From: Calliopum simillimum
Taxonomy: Eukaryota > Arthropoda > Insecta > Diptera > Lauxaniidae
DNA: 64,000 nt
Assembly: GCA_951812925.1 (NCBI GenBank)
Contig: OX638368.1
Span: 10,619,994 to 10,683,993 of the forward strand
Direction of reading: 5' to 3'
The position numbers and the translations under genes were made by a program. Of this stretch, positions 12,430 through 23,575 are shown piece by piece. The notes under the pieces are model-generated. The model made no database searches. It was not told the origin of the DNA and saw nothing but the letters and a program-made list of their open reading frames with translations. Position 1 is the stretch's first letter; the number at the start of each line of letters is the position of its first letter.

Positions 12430-13040
12430 AAAATACCCCTGCGGGTAAGGGGTCAGAATATGCCCGAGGTAAGCATGCCTGTCGTAAAAGGCGACTAAAA
12501 GCGGGTGACCAGCCAGGGTGTGGAAGGGTGTAGCGTTGGACAGCGTTGCGCCTCGAAAGAAAAACCCACAATGCCCGTAACTGGCACTGACAAGGCGAGT
12601 CGATGCCGCCTTAAAATAAGCATCTTGTCGAAATCCTGAAGCGTCTGATCCAGAGTGGGCGGCTCCCAGGTCAGCGTCTGTTCCAGATTGGGCGGCTGAA
12701 ATTAAAAGTGAATTTGGCCACTATATTTGCAGCGCTTGCTGGATCCAGCTTTAAGCTTATAACTTACTGCGTGGGGCGTTGCCGAGAAGATTATACTAAT
12801 GAAGCATGGATCAAAAAACGATGGAAAATAAATCTCCAAGTGGTACCCACCAGAGTGTGGTTAATCCACCTGCCTCGGCAGCATGCACATCGGATTTGGA
12901 GGTGCAAGAAACATGCATAGTTAGGAATGATTCTCCTGTAACTGGAACCAATATGGTTTCTCAAAATTTTAAAGTCCTTTATTGGCCCTATGCTCCTCCT
13001 AGGAGTTAAAGGAGAATACGTACATACATACATTTTTACA
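12430..13040 (+). mobile_element. Short RTE-like LINE deletion derivative
   Basis: The left part (from about 12436) is a GC-richer block containing GCATGCCTGTCGTAAAAGGC, which I associate with the 5' part of a dispersed fly LINE. It is followed by a short frame starting MDQKTMENKS near 12806. This runs straight into the sequence GGCCCTATGCTCCTCCTAGG and GGAGAATACGTACATACATA, the 3' tail also found at about 29635-29690 and 56390-56425. Most of the open reading frames are therefore missing. The terminal ACAT repeats fit an RTE-type 3' end. I infer an internally deleted, non-autonomous LINE. Confidence 0.5.
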
Positions 13041-14536
13041 AAAATGCAATTTAACTTTTGCAAATATCTTATCTGGTTATAGCGTTTAAATTAAAAAAAG
13101 TACTCAAAAACTCGAAAATTCCTAAAAAAGTACCTTCAAGCTCGTTGCGGAATATCTAAACGCAATTTTTTTTTTGGTTCCAAAGCACTTTTTGTAATCA
13201 ACAGGATCCAAGGATTCAGAAAAGACGCGCGCACCTTGACTTTTTAACACTTTCGGATTTTGGACCCCACTCTAATGTATATTGATAAGTATGAAATAAG
13301 TTAGGCAATACAGAAATTCTAAAATTCCAGAATTTTTGCGGAAACTTTTTGGACGACCCCTGAAGAGAAAGTAGTCTTAAGAAAAGATTATACTTTATCA
13401 AAATAAAAGACAAATAAGATAATATGGTTAATTGAAACACTTAGAACAAATAAAAACAAAATTTAATTGTTAAGTTGTTGAGTTTAAAAAAAAAAAAAAA
13501 TGTTAAATTACGGAAAACTTTTTGAAAAAAAAAAGCTAAAATATAGTTAAAACCAAAAAAGGGCATCAGGAATAAGACCACTGACTTTTTTGCTAATGAA
13601 TTTTTATCATATTTAGAAAATATAAATTAAAAAATCATATCACGTACATATCTAATTACGTATCTAATTACGTTTTATAACTCATTTAATGTATCGAGTT
13701 AGTTTATTTCATAGTCCCACTAAAATTTATTCAATTAATGTTGCTGCTGCATTTGTTTGCAATAATCCATCATTTAATTAGTAACTTGTCATAATTACAT
13801 TAATGACAACAAATAACGACGACAAGTAAAACGCTTCCAAAATCTTCTAATTAAGGTCAAGTTAATTGATTAAGACGACAGTGACCAACCACTCGTTATG
13901 GTGGCGACACCAAAACACTTAAATTATTTATGTTGATTTTATTAACCACTCAATATGAGCCAGTCTAAACAAACACAACAGTTTTCTTGGTGTTTTTTTT
14001 TTTTTTTGGGACAACATGAAATTTTCTTTGACTTTCTTAAGAAACAAAAATATAAAAAAAAAATGTTTTCCCATAAATATTAATAGGCCCAAAAGCGTCA
14101 GAACACATCATACATACAAATTAAGTAAATGACTGCTCAATTTCTATGGAAATTAATTAAGTTCTTTTATATTGCATTGTTCTAGTAAGGGTTACTTTAT
14201 GTTTTTTCGATTATACACACGTATATTTAGTCCAGTGAATTACTGTGGTTGGGTTGAGCAGGGTGTTCAATAATAATTTTTGAGAAAAAAAAAAATAAAA
14301 GTTCATATTATGTATCCATTACATAGAGTCGAAATTTAAATTCATCCCGTCACTGTTTCAGACTGTAAGGGAACCTTAAGAACGACATCTGCATATTTTT
14401 TTTTTTTTTTTTTCGTTTCAAAAAAAAACATTGATTCTCGCAAAGACTCTACCCAAATTAGCTTTGATAAAGACATAATATACATTTTTTTTTTCTCATT
14501 CAAAATACATTTTTTAAGTCGAGCTGCGTAATAAAA
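13041..14536. other. AT-rich intergenic sequence
   Basis: No gene or clear element is seen. There are several A/T homopolymers (for example near 13480 and 14398) and some less AT-rich unique sequence around 13720-13930. Confidence 0.5.
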
Positions 14537-14861
14537 GTTTTTCAGTTACGCGGTCGAAAAAAAATTTCTTTACTCAAAACCAAGGCATCTTACAAAAAAA
14601 GGCAAAGAGACATAAAATGCTTAAAATCGTCCAAGAAATGCATGTGAATTTTTTCAGAATTTTTGTAACTTTTTTTAATCTTTTTTTTCCGACCAAATTT
14701 TTAAAAATTATAAAATTATAAAATTGCAAAGAAAAAATCTAAAAAAAAATCAAATGTATCTTTTGAACGATTCTAAGCATTTTATGTCTTACACAATATT
14801 TTCGGAAGATGCCTAGCTTTTGAGTAAAAAATGGATTTTACCGACCACGCAATTGAAAAAC
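14537..14861. mobile_element. MITE, family M1, copy 2
   Basis: A 325-bp inverted-repeat element. Its left end GTTTTTCAGTTACGCGGTCG matches the complement of the right end CGACCACGCAATTGAAAAAC. It shares the inner CATCTTAC and ATAAAATGCTTAAAATCG blocks with the copies at 7221 and 54737. It is non-coding. Confidence 0.75.
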
Positions 14862-14959
14862 GTAAGAAAGTTGATTTTTGAAGCAAATTTAGGTATAGGT
14901 TCTGTGAAGAAAAAAAGTAGTGAGTAAATGGGCCTGGCATTTTACGAAAAAGTGTATAA

Positions 14960-15680
14960 AGGTGAGTAGTTGAAATCACTTTTCGTTGTCATATTCGGTT
15001 TCGGAGCCTTAAAAAGCCCAAAAAATAGAAACACTTTCAATATTTATAAAAACAGGTCTATCGACCCACTAGGGCGGCTATAAGGGGTTGCTAGGGAGTG
15101 ACTAGGTAATTGAAATAAATTTTTATCGTCATGTTCGGGTTCCGAGCACTGAATAACATAAAAATAAAAATGTTCATAGAAAACTGAAATAGAACCCCCA
15201 AAGGCACTTATAAGGGGTTTAAAAGCTGACTGGGAAGATGAAATCATTTTCGTTGCCATATTCGATTTCAGAGCACTAAAAAATCTAAAAATGTACAAAC
15301 ATTTTCAATTATTATAAATAAGAGGTCATTCAGCCCCCCGTCGGCGGTTATAAAGTGTTACTTTGGTATGATTAGGTAATTTAGATAACTTTTAACCGTC
15401 ATATTCGGCTCCAGAACTCTAAATACTTAATATAAAAATATCCATACATTTTAAATTTTTGTTTTGAACTTTTATTCCTCCTTAAATGTGCTCATAGAGG
15501 GTCGAAAACATCAAAGCACTCAAAAACTTAAAAATATACAAACATTTTTAATTTTCATAAAAAGAGGGACTTCAACCCCCCAGGTTAATTATATGGGGGT
15601 ACCAAGGGTGACCAGGTAATTGATATATCTTTTTATCGTCATTTTCTGCTTCAGACCTCTTAATAGCAAATAATGAAAAA
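14960..15680. repeat. Degenerate tandem array, ~125-145-bp units
   Basis: A block reading TCGTTGTCATATTCGG or close variants recurs at about 14984, 15127, 15251, 15396 and 15635. Between blocks lie a CACTAAAAA-type and a GGGGTTATAAGGGGTT-type segment. The last interval is about twice the others, so one unit is degraded. At least five units can be counted. Frames running through it are an effect of the repeat. Confidence 0.7.
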
Positions 15681-16099
15681 TTGAATCATAGACTCTCGAC
15701 TGCGCTTAAAGTAAGTGTTAAGAGGTGATTAGATTAGATTAGAGTGCTGGCTTAGTAAACGATGCTAAGCCTAAGTAGCACTCTAAGTACAGTTTTAGTA
15801 CCAAATAAGTGATTGGGCTGGCTGGTAGGAGTGGTTATCAGGGGTTGTATTAAATATCGTTTAAATCAGCGATATTCAAACTCAATGCTAGCGTGTTTTG
15901 TCAATGCATTAAAAAAGCTCATTGAAATCTTTTATATTTTCCACGGAAGTGACGCAGATCTGCACAACTACTGACACAGTTAAAAGATTGCCTGTGAGTG
16001 AATACGTATACGGAAAACTTTTAAGCACAAAAGCTTGAATGCCCGCGAATATAGGCGTTGGAATACACTGATTTAAATTAAACTGTAAATGATATTTAT

Positions 16100-16640
16100 A
16101 TCCAGTTTATTCTATTGATGTAGTAAAGAAGGGGACCAATCTCAAATCATAGAAAAAGCTTTAAGCATGGCACTTGGTAGAGCAGTGCAGTTGTAGAGAG
16201 GGTGCTTCTTTTCGCTATTTATGCAACTCCGACAGAAAAAATTAAAGGGGATACCAGTCTTTCGGCATGCTTGCCGATGGCTCAGTGCCCAGTGCAAACT
16301 GCAGTGATTCTTGCAATATCAGAACGATATCTGTATAGCAAGTCTAATGTTTTTGAAGGCCAGGTTGCTGTCAAAATCCTGCAAATTTCTAAAGCTTTCC
16401 ATCTAACATTCGCCTTGATGAAAAAATGCGAAAAACATTTTTTTTTTTTTAATTTTATTGTTACTAAGCTCAGCGCCTTGAGAAGATTACCTATTATCTA
16501 AATCTAAAATTAGTTGTCTCTACTAGCCTAAAGGCTTTGAGAATGGCGTAAACTTCCACCTGAAAGGCGCTAGCTGAATTAAATAAGTTAAGGGATTGAG
16601 AAGTTAAGGGGTCACTGAGTGAAGAACAAACCAAGGCCTA
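16100..16640 (-). pseudogene. LINE RNase H / C-terminal relic
   Basis: On the minus strand the stretch near 16590-16510 reads SASAFQVEVYAILKAFRL, matching the FQAE-x-AI box of the RNase H domain of R1/jockey/I-type LINEs. Further along, near 16320-16250, the minus strand reads AVCTGHWAIGKHAERL. This is the TGH-x-x-x-x-HAERL motif that follows RNase H in such LINEs. The two pieces are not in one frame, so this is a pseudogene. Outer limits are approximate. Confidence 0.55.
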
Positions 16641-16981
16641 GACTAAGGCTATAGCAGTCTTGGTCCTGTACATGGAGTTTTAGCTTTGGTTTTGGTATTG
16701 AATCTCGCGCATTAAGTCTTAGTCTCGGTCTTGGTCTTGAAAAAATTTCTAAAATTTCCAAATTTCCAAAATTTATTTTTCCAAAACACTAGTGTTCTTA
16801 AGATGCCAATTTTTGAATTGAGAGGTGATTTTATGCTTGAAAGGATCGTGGCACACCTACATATTAGCTTTAAGTTATCAAGACTGAAAAACAGTCTAGA
16901 TCTTGAGGATTGTAGTACCCAAGACCAAGATCAGTCTTCAAGGTAAAGACCATGATTCAAAACTAATTTTCATCATCGCTA
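16617..16981. mobile_element. MITE, family M2 (TTGGTCTTG type), copy 1
   Basis: A 365-bp inverted-repeat element with short TTGGTCTTG-like subrepeats in both arms. The left end GAGTGAAGAACAAACCAAGG is a decayed form of the TAGTGATGAGCAAACCAAG terminus seen at 62596 and, in complement, at 19403. Its centre (AATTGAGAGGTGATTTTATG) matches the copy at 19100-19403 in reverse. The TAGTGATG start resembles hAT-type ends. Confidence 0.6.
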
Positions 16982-19099
16982 ATTGAAATTATTTATCTTC
17001 GCAATTTTAATAAAAAGTAGACTTTAGATCCACCTCAATTATAACAAAGGGTTGCGTTTAATGAAAAGCACATAAATTAGTGAAATTGCTGGAATGCCTT
17101 AATGTATGCCAAGTAGATAGTAAATTTTTATGGCAAATTCATATGAAAAGTAGTTCATATGCGTATTAATGCCACTTTAATAAATAGCTTTTGATCCTTA
17201 ATATTATAGTTATTGTAAATTATATTGTACTTCTAAAGAAAGTAACTTTATGCACAGATGTAGAAAAAGTCAAGCATATTGTAAGTGAAAGGAAATCTTT
17301 TGTATATCATTTTCAAGTAAAAATGATAACCTACAGTAAGAAACAAACTTTTAATAAGAATGAAATTTGTAGAGCCATAATAGCCATACGCATAAATTAT
17401 TAATTTGCTTAGGAACCAAAATATCACAATGTTGATCCTTTTGTTATAATGAAAAATTTTGACATTTTACATTAATCCTAAAAGGCAGCCAGCACCTTAA
17501 AACGTAGGTTAAAACTTTAAACTCACGTAAAATCTACTTTTAAACTATGCTGCCAATCAAACATGACGTATAAGAGTGATATTATTAATCACTCTAATAT
17601 ATATCACTCAAACGTCATGTGTATCACAGATAATCTTTCATTTCGTCGTCATTGTTTCGCCTTCTCGGCATTTCATTAGCAAAATATTAAATGACAATTT
17701 ATTTATGCTCGAAATGTACCTTCTTTAAAGGGTCGTTTTAAGTGTCACATAACTGAAAAAAATCTTAGCTAGTAGGATCAAAGCATACAAAGAACACACA
17801 TGCAACAGCTTTGAAATATCAGATTTAGAGATGGAATATAAAACAGAAAAAGGTAACAACATTGACTAGCATTATTTAATCCTTTTTTCGGCATGGTTCT
17901 GTTGTTATGACTTTGTGAAACAAAATATGAGCTTAGGCGGTATATCAGTACTTTTTAAATTTATGGAAAAACGTTTTAAAGGAATTCAGAAACTAATGCA
18001 TTCGATTTGCATAATTTTTGTTCTTAAACTGCCTGTTTATGATCTTTGGGGGTTTATGGTAGTCAATAGAAACTTATTTTTTGTTTCAATCAACAGAGTT
18101 GATAGTTATCAACGAAAAACACAAGTATCGATATATTGCGCTTAATAACTAAGAATCTCCATAAACTATTTAAAATTCATATCGCATACTTTTCGGCGCA
18201 CGCACCTATTCTCAAACCAAAAATCACACAGAATACAAAACGAAAGAAAAAAATCAAACCTTTTCAAAAATGACTCCTTTGCAAATCACAAAATGTACGA
18301 GACACTTTAATTCTGAGCCCCAAAAACAAATTTTAAAGCACTTAAGCGCGCAGTCAATGATGTTGACGATGATAATGCCCAGCAGTACATTTTTTTGTTG
18401 TTTGCTTTTGGCCTAAGCATCCATGTGTTGTTGCTACAAATTCAATACAAAGTGATTCATAAATTTTAACAACTTTTTTTCTTTATATAAAAAATTTCGT
18501 TTCATTTTCTTTTTAGTAAGAAAAAAAAACGTAAAAATTATGCTTTTACGAGTTTTGAATTTTTTTGCTTTTAAAGAATAGCCTGCGGCAGCAGCTGTAA
18601 GGATACTCACCGGATTAAGTTACAAATTTGCTGCTACTTTATGTAAAACCTACACTTTATATTGTTATTGTTGTTGTTGTTTACAGTGGCTTTGTAATGA
18701 AGCATAAAATCATCATCTTTTCATGGCTTTATTTATAATTTTTCCAAAAAAAAAACAAATTATGTCAGGATATGCTATGCGTCGGTCATGCATTAAGCTA
18801 ACATGCTAAGGTGTCTCTTTGGAACTTAAGGCAAAGCATGACAGCTTAATTTTCTTAAGAACAATGGGTGTCACATTATCAGCCAATTAAAAATTTTGGT
18901 TTCGAATTTCATTTAATATCAAGCACCAAATATTGATTATTAAAATATTTTCATCAAAGTTTTTCTTTAAATTCTTGGAATCCAGCAATTTAATGTTCTA
19001 TAGTCTGTTTTTCTTGTGGAAGTTTAAATTTAAGGTTTTGATTAAAAACTTATAAGCTGTTTTCAATTTAACCTTTAGCAAATAAACAAGCATATTTGA
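16982..19099. other. AT-rich sequence without a recognisable gene
   Basis: No product is recognisable in the short open stretches at 17191-17403 and 17915-18145. A small imperfect palindrome at 17561-17619 has TGACGT near one end, ACGTCA near the other, and ATATTATTAAT in the middle. Nothing else stands out. Confidence 0.5.
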
Positions 19100-19403
19100 T
19101 TTACTGGTCAACGTTCAAGTTATATGTATGATAATTGATCTTTTTGCTGTAAAACTGAAGTTTACTTTTTGGTCGCGGATAAAATCATCTCTCAATTCGA
19201 AATTTGGCATCTTAAAACCTAACTAAATTGAAAAAATAAAGTTTTGAATACTCAACAATTTTTAGAAATTTTTTCAAGAACAATACCGAGATTTAATGAC
19301 TAAAATCAAGTCCAAGACTCAATATCAAAACCAAGGCCAAGCCTCAATGTGAAAGATCAAGACCAAAAGTACTACAGTCTTGGTCTTGGTTTGCTCATCA
19401 CTA
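19100..19403. mobile_element. MITE, family M2, copy 2 (reverse orientation)
   Basis: Ends at 19403 with CTTGGTTTGCTCATCACTA, the complement of the TAGTGATGAGC terminus. It carries the CAAGACCAAG-type subrepeats and a middle block (CATCTCTCAATTCGAAATTT) that matches copy 1 in complement. The left end is poorly defined. Confidence 0.55.
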
Positions 19404-20263
19404 CTCTGCTATTACAAAGATACCTACTAATGATCACGATACGAAAAATCTTCGCATTTGTACGTGGTATTTGTAAAATGTATTTACTTCAACTTTTTAG
19501 ATGCGGCCGATAATGTTTCCCTGGTGAACTCTGACGATCGACTGACTTTAAGCTCGTAGCTTGTAGTAGTTAATGTTCTTTGTTGACAATTTTGTCAACT
19601 GGAAATCATCTGTTTGGTTGACGTTTCTGTCACATAACGCAGGGTTACCGTTGTTACGTAAAATATCTTAGACCTGTTCGCGAGAAGTTTTTTCTTGTAT
19701 TGCATGTTTTCTTAGTATTAAAATATTTAGATTTTAACTTATCTACTCTTATTAAATGAGCCAAAATTGTAAATTTGTTTGTTTGCTTGAACTTATTTCT
19801 GTGGGAAATTTTTTTCTCAAAAACGTCTATAGCTATTGTAATGAAACTTTAAATAGTGATGGATATTGATATGGAATGAAGAGTGAGCTACTTAGTTTTG
19901 ACTTTGTAGATATTTATGAGGACCTCCCTAAATTTTGTTTTTACTCAGGTTATAAATAAACAATATTAATGATAATTTAGAATGTGTTATCCCTAAAGGC
20001 AAGAATTAATATGTGGTATGTTGTTGTATTAGGAAAACTCGTTGAAGGGCGTGGCACCGCCCAGAAAAAAATAATACGCAATAAAAAGTAAGCTAAAGGG
20101 AAGTCTACTTGCAAAATATTGCACGTTAAATGGTATATCTCGTATTTTGATGATTGGTGTATGCATGTCGATCATCAATAGCTTTTAATAAGAAAAAATA
20201 AGGCGGGATCTAAAAAGTATTTGGTATTTTTTTTTTTTTTTTTGCTTCAATTAATTTTTAATG
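19404..20263. other. Intergenic sequence, nothing recognised
   Basis: The stretch at about 19500-19680 is less AT-rich and may be unique sequence. A GGGCGTGGCACCGCCC block near 20048 belongs to a common fly dispersed-repeat motif. Confidence 0.4.
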
Positions 20264-21171
20264 TAGGGTAAGGGAGGGAAATATGGACTACGTGGGTAAT
20301 ATGGACCAAACGGTTATTTCCCACTGCATACATAGGATTTACAGTTATTCATGTTCAACCTTAACGCTTATACCTAAAGCTTATAAAAGTGCGATTTTAG
20401 CGTTCGGTGAAGTTGCATGTTTCTGTAAAGTTGATTTTTCTAAAAAAAAGATCAGTGATAATTTTTTTCTAGTGAGTATATTTCATTATTTCACTTTAAA
20501 GACATCGCGTTTTTAAATAAATGATTAATTATATAAAGTCAGTGAATACCATTTTTCATTTATCAGCACAAATTAGTTCATTAACCACAAGAGTTTTTTA
20601 TAAAAAACCAGTTATTTCTCCAACATGTGATGTGGATAATATGGACCACCAACGAAAAAAGCCTCAGAAACAAATATATTTATCATCTTTTTCAGATGGG
20701 GAATTTAGCTGCAGTTTTCATGACGAGTCTGATGGTCATTATTTGTAATTCGTTAACTACGAAGGAAAAAAAAGATGAAAAATGCATATAAAGTAATACC
20801 CTTTACTCAGAAGATCGCCGTGGCATATTTTGGGTTGAATGTGTAATCTGACGATCTTGGAGTCATGAAAAATGTGCTGAATATAGAAGTGACATTTTTA
20901 TATGCAACTTCTGTACCAAATAAACATGTGGGGCAAAATGAACTATATGGTCCATATAACACTACATTTTTTTATCTTCATTTTGAGTTTTTTCAGTTTT
21001 TAAATTTTTTTTTTCTCTATCCTGATGAAATATTTAACTAAAAGTGAATCAGAATAAAGATAAATTGTTTCCTTTAATGAATGACATAAAATTAATTGTT
21101 TTGTTTTATGTATTTTGGATTTTATTTAAAAAAGAAAGATTGGTGGTCCATATTTCCCTCCCTTACCCTAC
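20264..21171 (+). mobile_element. Pogo-type Tc1/mariner derivative with TA flanks
   Basis: The ends are near-perfect inverted repeats: TAGGGTAAGGGAGGGAAATA on the left and its complement on the right. Read as GGGTAAGGGAGGG flanked by TA on both sides, this fits the TA target duplication of Tc1/mariner/pogo elements. Inside, near 20805-20930, the plus strand encodes a Cys/His-rich segment (IFWVEC, then SWSHEKCAEY, then FICNFC) interrupted by a stop. It resembles the zinc-binding tail of pogo/jerky-type transposases. The DDE core is absent, so the 908-bp element is a non-autonomous deletion derivative. Confidence 0.75.
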
Positions 21172-22511
21172 TTGTACGAATAGTACGATAAATAAAAGCG
21201 ATATATTTTTCCTTCCTTCTTCTGATTTTAGTTATCACACTCTGCAGTATTCAAATACAACCAACCTCCTCCTCAATATTCTCTATAAAAGTTATATTTT
21301 AAATAGTACATACTTTGAGAAAAATTTAATTTCAAGACCAAAATACCGCCTTAAGTGCTCTCATAAAAAAAAAACACTTTGCCGCATGAAGCAAAAGTTT
21401 ACCTACTTTAAGCAATTCCCCATGTAAACTCACTACTTAGGCTTGTGCTTAAATGCTGGTGGGCAATTTTTTTATACGCTGTAACTTTGCTGGTTCAAAT
21501 GTCAGTATTTGTAGCAGATCTTTTACATAAAATGTGAATTTTTAATAAAAAAAAAAAAAGTAATAAAATGTTTTTCATAATTTCTCTTGTTTCTCATTTC
21601 TTGGTATTTGCGCTGTAATGTATGCATTTAAAATGAGCTAAACGACTAGTAGTAGTATCCTTTGAGTGTCCTTTTATCTAATCTACATAATTTTATTAAG
21701 TGAATAAAAGCCAACAGCGTACAGCAGACGTTGCAGACAGACAGGCATTTGTAAACATGTTGGAAATTGTGATATTAAGATAACTTTTTGTCTGGGTGTG
21801 AAAAATTAATTTAAAAACTTTTTAACATTTAAAGAAATAGAAAATTACAAAATGTATCCTTTTTCCATATGTTACTCTCTGAAGTTTATTTAAATTTCAA
21901 TAAAATTTTATGTGTAGATTAGTCTCGTCTGCACAAGTAGTAGTGGTATGCTGATATTTTTTCAACTTTAAAGAAATTTGTGTGATCTCTTTTAAATCAT
22001 CAAAATTTTTAACACTTGACTTTTGCTATTTCTCCCTTTATTTTTATGTTTGAACTTCCCTTTTTTTAGTTTTCAGCACATACGCCATCTCAACTCATTT
22101 GCTAAAATAAACAATAAATAAGTTTTCCAAAGTGTTTTCCAATTTAAGTCGTTTTCGCAAAATTTCACCAAACCGCATTACGAAAACTGGAACTATAATA
22201 ATAACAGCCATAATGACAACAACAATAGTAAAAACTTTTCAATTCACTTAAGATTTCCAAAAAACTTTGCAAAACGACTAAAGAATTTTATTGTTTTGTG
22301 ACGACGGAAGCAAAATGATTTATATGTGTGGGTATGTCTTAACGTATGTGTGCGCAAGAGTGTACCGAAAAATAAAGTCTTTGAAATATATGTAAATAAA
22401 TATATGTTTGCCAAACATAATATATTTAAGTCATTAAAATGGAATTGATGCAAATCGTGCATTAAATTTTACATAAAAAATTTAAATTTTCTTGGGATAA
22501 AAATCTCATAA
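21172..22511. other. AT-rich sequence without a recognisable gene
   Basis: No supported gene or element. Short open stretches at 21044-21427 and 22244-22462 show no domain, and the first overlaps the right end of the pogo-like element. Confidence 0.45.
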
Positions 22512-22692
22512 CCCAGTATGCCAGACGATTCATATCTCCGCTTTTTTACCCGTTACGGATCCGTTACTGATCCGTTTGCGGGAGAAATTCCAAAGAAAAA
22601 AACGATTCGCTTTTTTTTTTGGGAATCTCTCCCGCCAACAGATCAGTAACGGATAAAAAAAAGCGGAGATTTGAACCGTCTGGCACACTGGG
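22512..22692. mobile_element. MITE with CCCAGTATGCCAGACG ends (family M3, short form)
   Basis: A 181-bp inverted-repeat element starting CCCAGTATGCCAGACG and ending in the complement of CCCAGTGTGCCAGACG. The interior has ATCCGTTAC-type subrepeats. It shares termini and subrepeats with the larger element at 23576-24872. Confidence 0.75.
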
Positions 22693-22699
22693 AAGATAA

Positions 22700-23575
22700 A
22701 ACGAGCATTAAATAAAAATTGCGTGAGGCAAAATTATGATGAAATTACTATATATATATCCTATGAAACAGTGGAGGGTCCAAGGGGGGGAAAGTTGGGG
22801 GTGTTCGGCCCCATCTCAAACCAAGTGATAAATTTTTTTTTTAAATTATATGTAAAGATTTTAAAAACATTTTGACAATGCTGGATCCGCCACTGCTATG
22901 AAAATCCCATGCAAAAACTGCCTGGCAAAAATCTCATGAAAAGCAGAAAAACATGAAAAATCTCTGGTTCCGCTGATCAAAATTTATATTTAAATATTTT
23001 GCAATAAAAGATTTTGAGATAAGTTTTGCTAAAAAGTAAGTTTAGTTTTTGAACAAGCAAATTATAAACAGATAAAATTTAATGCGATAAAAATATCAAG
23101 AAATAAAATTTGCGTTTTGTAATTAATTGTACTAGAATGTTCTTGATGCCTTAAGATTAAATGTCATGCGATAAAAATTAAAATTTCATGCGATTAAAAT
23201 TTCAATGAAATGAAATTTCACGAGATAAATTTACAATGAAACTTAATCGTCATACTGTAGAGAAAAAGCTTTGCTCAAATCAATAAAATTTCTAACTAGT
23301 TATCATTTGATGTTTTAAGATAAAATTTCATGCGATTAAAACAAAAATTTCGTGCGAAAAAATTATCAAGATATAATAGTTTCGTGATGTAATTAAATGT
23401 ACCAGAATGTATTTAATATCTTAAGATTAAATATCACGCGACAATACTAAAAATTTCATGCGATGAAAATCGCATTAAATAAAAATTGCTTGAGACAAAA
23501 TTATGATGAAATTACTATGTATATCATGCTATGAAAATCCCATGCGAAAATTGTGTGGCAAAAAAAATCTCATAG
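22700..23575. repeat. Duplicated AT-rich unit with CATGCGATAAAAAT blocks
   Basis: Two related stretches (about 22700-23170 and 23290-23575) share GATAAAATTTCATGCG, TGTACTAGAATGT-like and TTAAGATTAAAT blocks, and ATTATGATGAAATTACTAT. The same host sequence resumes after 24872 with GCATGAAAAATCTC. The duplication provides empty-site comparisons for the elements inserted in it. Confidence 0.6.
22769..22895. mobile_element. 127-bp hAT-type MITE with 8-bp target duplication
   Basis: Flanked by CTATGAAA at 22761-22768 and 22896-22903. Ends are CAGTGGAGGGTCCA and the complement of CAGTGGCGGATCCAG. A paralogous stretch near 23500-23560 has the same flanking sequence with a single CTATGAAA and no insertion, which gives a natural empty site and confirms the boundaries. 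Confidence 0.85.

Noticed and set aside
17561..17619. Palindrome with TGACGT near both ends as a regulatory CRE pair
   Set aside because: A single short AT-rich palindrome with no gene nearby; too weak to call.
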